A DNA stretch of 17,942 bases from an uncultured Oscillospiraceae bacterium (lineage in GTDB: Bacteria; Bacillota; Clostridia; Oscillospirales; Ruminococcaceae): positions 1-17,942 of the forward strand of contig CAUDDP010000046.1 in NCBI GenBank assembly GCA_958448395.1, written 5' to 3'. This document shows, one piece after another, positions 1 through 6,497 of the stretch (position 1 is its first letter; each line of letters starts with the position of its first letter). The notes beneath the pieces were generated by a model. The model was not told the origin of the DNA. It did not search any database and worked only from the letters and a program-made list of their open reading frames with translations. A program made the translations under genes and the position numbers.

Positions 1-180
1 GGGAAAGCGGTCTTGTCCGCTTTCCCCTCGAAAAGCTGTCGCTTTTCTCCCCCCTTTTCTCCGCGTGCCAAAAAGGATGGCACAGGGAATTTCGCTGCCT
101 GCGGGCAGCGACCAGGGCTTCTCGCCCTGGACCTCGGCAGCATTTTCGAGAAATTGCTGCACCAAAAAGCTTTAATGATG
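1..180. repeat. Array of short perfect hairpins, non-coding
   Basis: At least five back-to-back inverted repeats can be read. They are 1-10 with 17-26 (10 bp, loop TCTTGT), 30-36 with 41-47 (GAAAAGC/GCTTTTC), 65-70 with 78-83 (GTGCCA/TGGCAC), 92-99 with 104-111 (TCGCTGCC/GGCAGCGA) and 112-118 with 124-130 (CCAGGGC/GCCCTGG). A sixth, imperfect one lies around 137-161 (GGCAGCA against TGCTGC). No reading frame of substance crosses the stretch. The window edge cuts it, so it may continue upstream. Function is unknown; it could be a 3' end region of an upstream transcript or a cluster of intergenic palindromic units. Confidence 0.6.
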
Positions 181-208
181 ATATGAAATTGCTTAAGTTG
201 ATGACATT

Positions 209-396
209 GGGGACAAGCTGTCCCCTGCAAAACGCTGCAATTAGAGTTTTGGTAACGGAATGAGGAACAAGTCACCGCTGTCCGCCTTCTAAAATAACAA
301 AACGATACCAGAACACAGAAATACAGAGTGATTTGGCTGCAAGTTTGCATACAGAAACAGGGCAGACACAGGCAGAGAGCGAAGCGAATCTGCCAG
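209..396. repeat. Dispersed ~190-bp intergenic repeat, copy A
   Basis: This stretch aligns almost end to end with 3547-3740 in the same orientation. The first ~90 bases differ at only about five positions; the last third carries a few small indels. It opens with a 7-bp perfect hairpin (GGGGACA-AGC-TGTCCCC) and closes with a hairpin of GGCAGA/TCTGCC around GAGCGAAGCGAA. An internal pairing of 241-246 with 287-292 (TTAGAG/TTCTAA) is kept in both copies. Sequence outside these limits is unrelated between the copies. Short open frames here differ between copies, so it is probably non-coding. It lies about 80 bp upstream of the PspA promoter. Confidence 0.8.
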
Positions 397-477
397 CGGA
401 AATGAGCCCGATATTCGTGAGAGGAAATACAAAAAAATGGGAAAAGTTGGATTCCCGTGAAAAATCCAATCTGTTGC

Positions 478-506
478 TTGACAGCATACAAAAAATGTGG
501 TATAAT
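478..506 (+). promoter_or_regulatory. Sigma-A promoter of the pspA operon
   Basis: TTGACA at 478-483 and TATAAT at 501-506 are separated by exactly 17 bases. TGG precedes the -10, giving an extended -10. The predicted start near 513 leaves a leader of about 105 bases before pspA. The full consensus suggests strong basal transcription unless a repressor or leader signal limits it. Confidence 0.85.
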
Positions 507-617
507 AAAAATAATCATACTTGCATGCGTTTTCAGTAGAATTCGCTGCAATTTAGCAAAATGATCAGGTAAGCAGCAGAAAATCATCAAAATAAAATAC
601 GGAGGCGAAAAATCCAT

Positions 618-1346
618 ATGGGCATTTTTTCAAGAATGGGTGACATTATGAAAGCAAACATCAATGACCTCATTGACCGTGCGGAAGATCCAGAAAAGAT
701 GGTGAAGCAGATTATTCGTGACTTGCAGCAGGAAGTGTCAAAATCAACACAGGCACTCGGTAAGGCAATGGCAAGTCAGCGGATTGCAGAACGGCAGTAT
801 AAAACCGCTTTGCAAACTTCTGCTGACTGGGAATCCAAAGCAAAAGCAGCCTTGGCAGCTGGTAATACGGATTTGGCAAAAAAAGCATTGTCCTATAAAG
901 TAAAAGCAGATGGCGATGTGGCATCGTATCAGCAGATGTATGAAACCATTACGACACAGACAGATGCCATCCGCAATCAGGTGGAAACCCTGAAGGCAAA
1001 GCTGGAAGAGGCAAAAAGCCGGCAGGCAATGCTGATCGCCCGTTCTCAGATGGCAAAGACCCAGAAAAATCTGGCACAGTCTATGGGCGGTATCAATACA
1101 TCCAGTTCCATGGATAAATTCAATCGGATGGAAGAAAAAATTATGCAGCAAGAGGCAGAAGCTGCTGCATTTGCAGAGATTTCTGGCAGCAGCAATCCCG
1201 ATACACAGACATTTGAACAGTTGGAAAGTGCAGCAAAGGTAGATGTGGAATTGCAGCGTCTGATGGCAGAAATGGGTGTGCAGAACAGCGATGCCGATTT
1301 GGATGCACAGCTTGCTGCATTGGAACAGGAGGGTTCAGCATCATGA
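618..1346 (+). CDS. pspA: PspA/IM30 family membrane-stress protein
   Basis: A 242-residue protein of the PspA/IM30/Vipp1 (ESCRT-III-like) family. Members bind anionic membrane surfaces on the cytoplasmic side, form large oligomers and protect membrane integrity under envelope stress. The N-terminus (MGIFSRMGDIMKANINDLID) is the amphipathic membrane-binding helix, followed by the family motif EDPEKM at residues 23-28. Residues 30-155 are a long Gln/Lys/Ala-rich helical hairpin, and the conserved FNRMEEKIMQQEAEAAA segment starts at 168. The acidic C-terminal part (about 195-240) has the LDAQLAAL ending typical of bacterial members. GGAGG at 601-605 supports the start. The stop overlaps the next gene by ATGA, so the two are probably translated together. 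The family call is secure; the stress that induces it is not visible. Confidence 0.95.
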   Translation: MGIFSRMGDIMKANINDLIDRAEDPEKMVKQIIRDLQQEVSKSTQALGKAMASQRIAERQYKTALQTSADWESKAKAALAAGNTDLAKKALSYKVKADGDVASYQQMYETITTQTDAIRNQVETLKAKLEEAKSRQAMLIARSQMAKTQKNLAQSMGGINTSSSMDKFNRMEEKIMQQEAEAAAFAEISGSSNPDTQTFEQLESAAKVDVELQRLMAEMGVQNSDADLDAQLAALEQEGSAS

Positions 1347-1522
1347 GCAAGCACTATGAGGTTGCAAATACCGAAAAACGCAGTATGTTCAGTAAGGTTG
1401 CCCCCGTCGTATTGGCATTGATGCTTGCCATTGTTTCGGTGGTTTATATTGTCTGCCGGACGCTGAGTAATCGGGCATATCATGAAAAGTGGAAGGATTA
1501 TGACGAGTGCGGTTTGGGATGA
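1343..1522 (+). CDS. Small single-pass membrane protein coupled to PspA
   Basis: A 59-residue frame whose ATG shares four bases with the pspA stop (ATGA). It begins MSKHYEVANTEKRSMFSKVA. One strongly hydrophobic helix spans about residues 20-38 (PVVLALMLAIVSVVYIVC), followed by a short charged tail ending in DYDECGLG. The polar N-terminus and Arg/Lys on both sides leave topology open. I do not recognise a family. Its place in the operon suggests a membrane anchor or sensor partner for PspA, as PspB/PspC and LiaI-like small membrane proteins are in other bacteria, but it shows no clear similarity to them. No other gene follows before the hairpin at 1575. Confidence 0.75.
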   Translation: MSKHYEVANTEKRSMFSKVAPVVLALMLAIVSVVYIVCRTLSNRAYHEKWKDYDECGLG

Positions 1523-1574
1523 GCAGCAAGTTCATAGGAATCCTATTATAACAAGGGATACAATCAAATGAAAG

Positions 1575-1611
1575 GAAACAGGGGTGCTTCCATATGAAGT
1601 ACCCCTGTTTC
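1575..1611 (+). terminator. Hairpin ending the pspA operon
   Basis: GAAACAGGGGT (1575-1585) pairs perfectly with ACCCCTGTTTC (1601-1611). The stem continues inward through a G-T pair and CTTC/GAAG, giving about 16 bp around a CATAT loop. No good T-run follows (TGAAATCC), so it may stop transcription poorly or act mainly to stabilise the RNA 3' end. Confidence 0.6.
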
Positions 1612-1683
1612 TGAAATCCATAAAATAGATTCTTGTCTATTTATACTAACAATTTGATATTGATAGTCACAATTTGTATGTAG

Positions 1684-1713
1684 TTGACAGAAATGAAAGA
1701 ATTATGTTATACT
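1684..1713 (+). promoter_or_regulatory. Sigma-A promoter of citrate synthase
   Basis: TTGACA at 1684-1689 and TATACT at 1708-1713 with an 18-base spacer. The leader to the start codon is about 90 bases. The flanking DNA at 1620-1680 is AT-rich. No regulator site was recognised. Confidence 0.75.
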
Positions 1714-1809
1714 ATAAAACATATGTCGCCGGGGAAGATTTCCTGTCGGCATACGAAAAACAGATGAAAACCCGCATCAAACCAGTTTCAGAAAGGACGA
1801 TGATACCAA

Positions 1810-3228
1810 ATGTTGACGAAAGAAACCATTTTGAAAAGACCGGAGATTCAGCAGCTGTTGCGGAATTACAGACAGAATATGGAGAAGACAGAAAGGCTGG
1901 CATTACAGTACAAGGGCAATTATAAGATTGATCCAGCTTTTTATGATCAGTATGATGTCAAATGCGGCTTACGAAATGCAGACGGAAAAGGTGTCCTTGC
2001 AGGCTTGACGGGGATTAGTACGGTACGGGCAACCAAAATGGAAAATGGTGTAAGCGTACCGGCAGAAGGGGAATTGTTTTATCGAGGGTATTCGATTTCT
2101 GATTTGGTGACCGGTTTTATTCAGCAGGGACGGTTTGGCTTTGAGGAGATTGTGTATTTGCTGTTGACGGGAGACCTGCCGACACAAGAGGAGCTGACAG
2201 GATTTCATAAGCTGCTTGCCGATTATCAGATTTTACCGGATCATTTTAAAAGCAGCGTGATTATGCGGCTGCCGAGTGATAACATCATGAATGGCATGGA
2301 GAAATGTGTATTGGCATTGCACTCCACAGATCCGAAGCCGGATGATATTAGCATTCCAAATGTGATGCGGCAATGTCTGGAACTCATTGCACGGTTCCCA
2401 TCATTGGCAGTGTATAATTATCAGATGACGCAGTATTTTCATAAGGGCAGCAGCATGGTGCTGCACAAACCAGATAAAACAAAAACGATTGCAGAAAATC
2501 TGCTGGCGATGATGCGGAATGATGGACAGTATACGAAACTGGAAGCAAGGCTGTTGGATTTGGCATTGGTGCTTCATGCGGAACATGGCGGCGGCAACAA
2601 CTCCACTTTTACGATGCATGTTGTGACTTCTTCCGGTACCGATACCTATTCTGCTATTTCCGCATCACTTGGTTCGCTGAAGGGGCCGAAACACGGTGGA
2701 GCCAACCTGAAGGTAATGGAGATGTTCCGTGATTTGAAGGTACATGTGACGAACTGGAATGATCGGGATGCCATCCGGAATTATTTGACGGGGCTGCTGA
2801 ATCGGGAAGGATTTGACCGCAGCGGTTTGATTTATGGATTGGGTCATGCGGTGTATACCGTCTCGGATCCAAGAGCCAAAATTTTAAAGAAGTTTGCGGA
2901 GATGCTCTCTAATGAGAAAAATATGCATGATGAGTTTCATTTGTATGAGACGGTGGAGGAAATTGCGACAGAGTTGCTGTTAGAACGGCGGAAGACTACG
3001 AAGGGTGTTTGTGCAAATGTAGACTTTTATAGTGGTTTTGTTTATCAGATGCTGGGCATTCCGATGGAACTGTATACCCCAATTTTTGCGATTGCCAGAG
3101 TGGCAGGCTGGTCGGCACATAGAATAGAGGAACTGACCAATTCTAATAAGATTATTCGTCCAGCCTATCAGCCAATTGGCTTGGAAAGAAAGTATGTGCC
3201 GTTGCAGGAGCGTACACAGCAGGCATAA
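1810..3228 (+). CDS. gltA: Citrate synthase
   Basis: A 472-residue cytoplasmic enzyme that condenses oxaloacetate and acetyl-CoA to citrate. The active-site signature is intact: an LHAEHGGGN block with His259 (oxaloacetate contact), GPKHGG with His295, GLGHAVYTVSDPRA with His346, and NVDFYSG with Asp405. The His-His-Asp set matches the family's catalytic residues. The C-terminal FAIARVAGWSAHRIEE (427-441) is also typical. AAAGGA at 1792-1797 supports the ATG at 1810. Length is at the long end for bacterial enzymes, with an N-terminal extension of about 50 residues seen in the clostridial branch. It has its own promoter and terminator and no aconitase or isocitrate dehydrogenase beside it. In fermentative Clostridia this enzyme usually serves glutamate synthesis. 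2-methylcitrate synthase activity cannot be excluded from sequence. Confidence 0.96.
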   Translation: MLTKETILKRPEIQQLLRNYRQNMEKTERLALQYKGNYKIDPAFYDQYDVKCGLRNADGKGVLAGLTGISTVRATKMENGVSVPAEGELFYRGYSISDLVTGFIQQGRFGFEEIVYLLLTGDLPTQEELTGFHKLLADYQILPDHFKSSVIMRLPSDNIMNGMEKCVLALHSTDPKPDDISIPNVMRQCLELIARFPSLAVYNYQMTQYFHKGSSMVLHKPDKTKTIAENLLAMMRNDGQYTKLEARLLDLALVLHAEHGGGNNSTFTMHVVTSSGTDTYSAISASLGSLKGPKHGGANLKVMEMFRDLKVHVTNWNDRDAIRNYLTGLLNREGFDRSGLIYGLGHAVYTVSDPRAKILKKFAEMLSNEKNMHDEFHLYETVEEIATELLLERRKTTKGVCANVDFYSGFVYQMLGIPMELYTPIFAIARVAGWSAHRIEELTNSNKIIRPAYQPIGLERKYVPLQERTQQA

Positions 3229-3297
3229 ATATATCGTGTATCATGTTTCAATCGTAATAAAAAGAGGACTGTAGAAAGGTTCTCTCAGAACAAAAAT

Positions 3298-3347
3298 ATC
3301 CCGTCAGAGCTGCGGTAAATCGTGGCTTTGACGGGATTTGTTTTATA
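3298..3347 (+). terminator. Rho-independent terminator of citrate synthase
   Basis: ATCCCGTCA (3298-3306) pairs with TGACGGGAT (3329-3337), with AGC/GCT pairing further inside. TTGTTTTAT follows directly. It lies 70 bases after the citrate synthase stop codon. Confidence 0.8.
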
Positions 3348-3546
3348 AAACGTGAGTTCGATGAGAGCGTTTTATCTGCCGAATGGCAACTGCGGTCAAG
3401 CTGATTCAGGCGGCGAGTCGCCGCCGACAGTCCACCCATCGTTATGAAATGGAGAAGATAGGGCATTGTATGCCCTCAAGGGTGGGAAACGATTGCACGC
3501 CGTAGGCGACTATGGTCAAGCTGATTCAGCTTGGCGGAGGGGTGCA
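3345..3546. other. Stem-loop-rich intergenic stretch, no gene
   Basis: No coding frame is credible here. Readable inverted repeats are ATAAAACG/CGTTTTAT (3345-3352 with 3368-3375), GGCGGCG/CGCCGCC (3409-3415 with 3419-3425), AGGGCA/TGCCCT (3460-3465 with 3471-3476) and CCACCC/GGGTGG (3432-3437 with 3480-3485, enclosing the previous one). CAAGCTGA-T-TCAGCTTG forms a dyad near 3516-3532. The stretch sits between the 3' ends of two convergent genes and directly before repeat copy B, as the hairpin array at 1-180 sits before copy A. Confidence 0.6.
3394..3529. repeat. 16-bp direct repeat pair, 120 bp apart
   Basis: GGTCAAGCTGATTCAG occurs at 3394-3409 and again at 3514-3529. The first copy runs into a GC-rich hairpin (GGCGGCG-AGT-CGCCGCC); the second runs into CTTGG and becomes a near-perfect palindrome. 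These could be ends of a small degenerate element or binding sites. No transposase is present. Confidence 0.65.
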
Positions 3547-3740
3547 GGGGACAAGCTGTCCCCTGCGAAACACTGCAATTAGAGTTTTGGTAACGGAATG
3601 AGGAACAAGCCACCGCTGTCCGCACTCTAAAATAACAAAACGATACAGAATGTAGAAATTTAGAGTGATTTGGCTGCAAATTTGGACACAAAAATAGGGC
3701 GGGCAGCGGACACAGTCAGAGAGCGAAGCGATTCTGCTGG
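3547..3740. repeat. Dispersed ~190-bp intergenic repeat, copy B
   Basis: Second copy of the element at 209-396, same orientation. The opening hairpin is longer here (GCAGGGGACA-AGC-TGTCCCCTGC, 10 bp from 3545). The internal stem TTAGAGT/ACTCTAA (3579-3585 with 3624-3630) is extended by one G-C where copy A has G-T. The closing AGAGAGCGAAGCGA motif is kept. It lies downstream of both citrate synthase and the convergent GH13 gene, so its position relative to genes differs from copy A. Confidence 0.8.
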
Positions 3741-3763
3741 CACAGTTTGTGACTGGTAGCGGT

Positions 3764-3775
3764 AGAATGCATTCT
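3764..3775. repeat. 12-bp perfect palindrome downstream of GH13 gene
   Basis: AGAATGCATTCT is a perfect palindrome, and an imperfect dyad (TACAT...ATGTA, about 3785-3800) follows. Both lie just beyond the stop codon of the minus-strand GH13 gene. No clear U-tract terminator is seen for that gene, so these may mark its 3' end. Function is unproven. Confidence 0.35.
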
Positions 3776-3810
3776 CGTCGAACTTACATTATATTATGTA
3801 TGGATTGCTG

Positions 3811-5751
3811 TTACCGTTTTTTTGCAGTCGCATCTGCATCGGTTTCATCAATGGCTGCTTCTTCCAGCTCGTTTTCTACAGTCCGTACGGCAAACATCGC
3901 TGCATAAGAGTATGGCGGCAGTACCAGTTTCTCTTCTTCGCAGATACCAGCTGCCACATTGCTCAGTGCATATTCGCTCAGTGCAGTATCGTTCAAATCA
4001 AAGTGGTTGGTTTTGTCGCTTCGGTTCAGTACAATGATGACACTTTCCCCTGTGCTGCGGTGGAAACGGGAGAATGCCAGAAGTTCCTGACCGGTCAGCA
4101 GGAATTCCATTTCCCCATCGACGAAAACAGAACTGTTCTTTCGCAGGATTCCAAGTTGCTTCGTATATTCCAACAGGTCGGTGTCTTCGTTGCCCCAAGG
4201 GAAACAGCGGCGGTTGAATGGATCTTTCCATCCCTGTAGACCAACTTCGTCACCATAATAAATGCTTGGTACACCCGGCAGGAAGAATTGCAGCACCATG
4301 GCTGCCTTGAGCAGCTGTTTGCCACGGTTGTATTCTGTCTCAGACAGCCAGTTTTCTGCCATCCAGTCCTTGGATTTGTCGTCACAGTTCTGTCCGCCAA
4401 ACCGGTTAATTGCTCGTTCAATATCGTGTGTAGAAACAAAGTTCATCAGGACATCGACCGTCTGTTTTGGATAGTTTTCCAGAATGCCCATGATCCAGTC
4501 TTTGAAGGCATTGGCGTCCATGCCTTTGATATAGTTGATAATGGCTTCTCGGAACGGATAATTCATTACGCTGTCCAGCTGGTCGCCGAGCAGATACCGC
4601 CGTTTTACGCCGTAACTTTCCTTATTCGAAGCATCTTCCCAGACTTCACCAATGACAATTTTTTCTTCCCCATTCTTCTTGACACACTTTCGCAGTGCAT
4701 CCAAAAAGGCATCCGGCAGTTCGTCCGCCACATCCAGACGATAGCCAGCCGCACCCAGTGAAATCCAGTAATCCAATACACCACCGTCACCGCAGATATA
4801 TTTTAAATATTCTGGATTCACTTCGGTGACATTGGGGAGGGTATCAATGCCCCACCATGCTTCGTACTGCTTGTTGCCAAAGAAGGAATACCAGCTGTAA
4901 TAGGGGCTTTCTGTGGACTGCCATGCACCAATCGTGTCATAGCGGCCGAATTTATTGAAGTAAATGCTGTCTGCACCTGTGTGGGAGAATACGCCATCCA
5001 GAATGACAGAAATCCCGTGTGTTGCCGCATCCGCACAGAGCGTTTTGAAGTCTTCATTTGTGCCCAGCAGGGGATCCACATTTCGATAATTTGCCGTATT
5101 ATAGCGATGGTTTTCATGGGATTCAAAAATGGGATTCAGATAAATGCAGGTGACACCGAGGCTTTCCAGATAATCCAGCTTGCTGCGAATGCCTTCTAAG
5201 TCGCCGCCAAAGTAGTCATTGTTCCAAACATGACCGTTTGCATCTGGCTTATAGTATGGGGTACCATTCCAGTCGTCCCGTATGACACGGTCAGTTGGCA
5301 CATTTTCATGCGGCTTGCCGCTTTTGCAGAAGCGATCCGGAAAAATCTGATACATGATGCCGCCTTTGAGGAAGTCCGGTGTCTCATAGTGCTTGGAGAA
5401 TACGGTCAGTTGATACAGTTCACCGTTGTCGAGTGCAGCTTCATGGGCATTGCCACGCTTGATATAGTGGCGAGTCCCATTACAGGTATAAGCGAAATAA
5501 TAATAATGTACGCCTGCATATTTTGGACTGTATACAACTTTGTAACACTTGCAGCCGTCCTGTTCCCCGGCAGCATTCATCGGAAGAAAGCGTTCTTTAA
5601 AACCGGTACGGAAAAGCACCATAACTGGTGCAAAGTCAGGTGTGATTCCCTCTGGCAGATAAATCGTAAATTCACAGTCGGAACGCCGCCGGATCGCACC
5701 GAACGGCTTTTTATACTGTAAATCCCAGCTGTCATAGATACATCGTTTCAA
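3811..5751 (-). CDS. GH13 alpha-glucan hydrolase (cyclomaltodextrinase/neopullulanase type)
   Basis: A 646-residue glycoside hydrolase family 13 enzyme. An N-terminal beta domain (about 1-125) precedes the barrel, as in the cyclomaltodextrinase, neopullulanase and maltogenic amylase group. The conserved regions are DGVFSH (252-257), GYRLDVADE with nucleophile Asp340, GEVWE with acid/base Glu369, and STHD with Asp443. YYGDEVGLQG (498-507) follows, and a C-terminal beta domain ends in an acidic tail. There is no signal peptide, so it probably acts in the cytoplasm on maltodextrins or debranched glycogen. The start is TTG, supported by AGGAG eight to nine bases upstream and by the absence of another Met before residue 43. 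TTG overlaps the stop of the upstream TPR gene (TTGA). Exact substrate preference cannot be read from sequence. Confidence 0.92.
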   Translation of the reverse strand: MKRCIYDSWDLQYKKPFGAIRRRSDCEFTIYLPEGITPDFAPVMVLFRTGFKERFLPMNAAGEQDGCKCYKVVYSPKYAGVHYYYFAYTCNGTRHYIKRGNAHEAALDNGELYQLTVFSKHYETPDFLKGGIMYQIFPDRFCKSGKPHENVPTDRVIRDDWNGTPYYKPDANGHVWNNDYFGGDLEGIRSKLDYLESLGVTCIYLNPIFESHENHRYNTANYRNVDPLLGTNEDFKTLCADAATHGISVILDGVFSHTGADSIYFNKFGRYDTIGAWQSTESPYYSWYSFFGNKQYEAWWGIDTLPNVTEVNPEYLKYICGDGGVLDYWISLGAAGYRLDVADELPDAFLDALRKCVKKNGEEKIVIGEVWEDASNKESYGVKRRYLLGDQLDSVMNYPFREAIINYIKGMDANAFKDWIMGILENYPKQTVDVLMNFVSTHDIERAINRFGGQNCDDKSKDWMAENWLSETEYNRGKQLLKAAMVLQFFLPGVPSIYYGDEVGLQGWKDPFNRRCFPWGNEDTDLLEYTKQLGILRKNSSVFVDGEMEFLLTGQELLAFSRFHRSTGESVIIVLNRSDKTNHFDLNDTALSEYALSNVAAGICEEEKLVLPPYSYAAMFAVRTVENELEEAAIDETDADATAKKR

Positions 5752-6401
5752 TTAGATGACTCCTTTCTTTTTTGATGGAGCAATATATTTTCTACCATCG
5801 TTTTTGCATTTTCAAAATTACCGCCGCACATGCTGTATAAATTGCAGTACCGCATGGCATTTTCCCGATCGCCCAGATTGGCATAAGCTGCCGAAGCAGC
5901 ACTTGCTGCGGCTGCCAGACGCTGATTCTGCTGTAATGCATGCAGGGCATAATTTAGAGCCTGTTCATATTCGCCGGTATGCAGATAGAGGGCTGCCAAA
6001 TTCGCATAGGCATATTCATTGCTGGGGTCATAGGTGATTGCTTTGGCATATGCCTCTTTGGCAGGGCTCATCTTTCCAGCTGTAAAATAAACATGTCCTA
6101 AATTCGACCATGCACGAGAATAGGAAGGCTCTTGCTCTAAAACGGTCTGATAAGCGGCAATCTCATGATTCCACATTTGTTTACAGTGATAGCAAAGCCC
6201 TTCCATCAGGAAAACAGCGGTGTGTGCTTGATAATCGGTACATTTCCTTTCCAGAGCAGAGAGCAGTTGCAATGCATTATCATATTGCTGCTGATCGTAG
6301 TATTGTGTTGCCTTAAAGAATTTCTTTCGGGCAGATTTATTTTTTTGGAATCCATCTCGGAGAAGATAGCCATATTTGTCTTCATAAAAAGCTTCTTCCA
6401 T
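5748..6401 (-). CDS. TPR-repeat protein
   Basis: A 217-residue soluble protein made largely of tetratricopeptide repeats. Helix pairs begin near residues 25, 62, 96, 130 and 164. The best units are SRAWSNLGHVYFTAGKMSPA (95-114) and EYAYANLAALYLHTGEYEQA (129-148). No signal peptide or enzymatic domain is visible. TPR arrays mediate protein-protein contacts. The gene overlaps the GH13 gene by four bases and follows glgP, so a scaffold or regulatory role in glycogen/maltodextrin metabolism is plausible but inferred from position only. AAAGGAG precedes the ATG at a good distance. A hairpin terminator separates it from glgP, and no convincing promoter lies between, so expression may rely on read-through or on a weak TACAAT-like box just upstream. 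Confidence 0.9.
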   Translation of the reverse strand: MEEAFYEDKYGYLLRDGFQKNKSARKKFFKATQYYDQQQYDNALQLLSALERKCTDYQAHTAVFLMEGLCYHCKQMWNHEIAAYQTVLEQEPSYSRAWSNLGHVYFTAGKMSPAKEAYAKAITYDPSNEYAYANLAALYLHTGEYEQALNYALHALQQNQRLAAAASAASAAYANLGDRENAMRYCNLYSMCGGNFENAKTMVENILLHQKRKESSN

Positions 6402-6433
6402 CGAGGCTGCTCCTTTCTATTGTAGTACTTTTG

Positions 6434-6475
6434 AAAAAAACAGGAGAGAGTAATGTTGCTCTCTCCCGCTTTTTA
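6434..6475. terminator. Bidirectional-looking terminator between glgP and the TPR gene
   Basis: GGAGAGAG (6443-6450) pairs with CTCTCTCC (6459-6466) around an 8-base loop. On the minus strand seven T residues follow (6440-6434); on the plus strand GCTTTTT follows. For the minus-strand genes it should stop or attenuate glgP transcription before the TPR-GH13 pair. Confidence 0.8.
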
Positions 6476-6497
6476 TAGGCACTGGAATGGAAAAAAT

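Noticed and set aside
333..539. 68-residue frame across repeat copy A and the pspA promoter
   Set aside because: It crosses the promoter, is not preserved in copy B and has no ribosome site or domain.
1674..1925. 83-residue frame overlapping the citrate synthase start
   Set aside because: It begins upstream of the promoter -10 and runs out of frame into citrate synthase, so it cannot be translated from the mapped transcript and has no family features.
209..3740. Possible insertion sequence or CRISPR array formed by the repeats
   Set aside because: There is no transposase, no regular spacer pattern and no cas gene. There are only two copies, far apart and in direct orientation.
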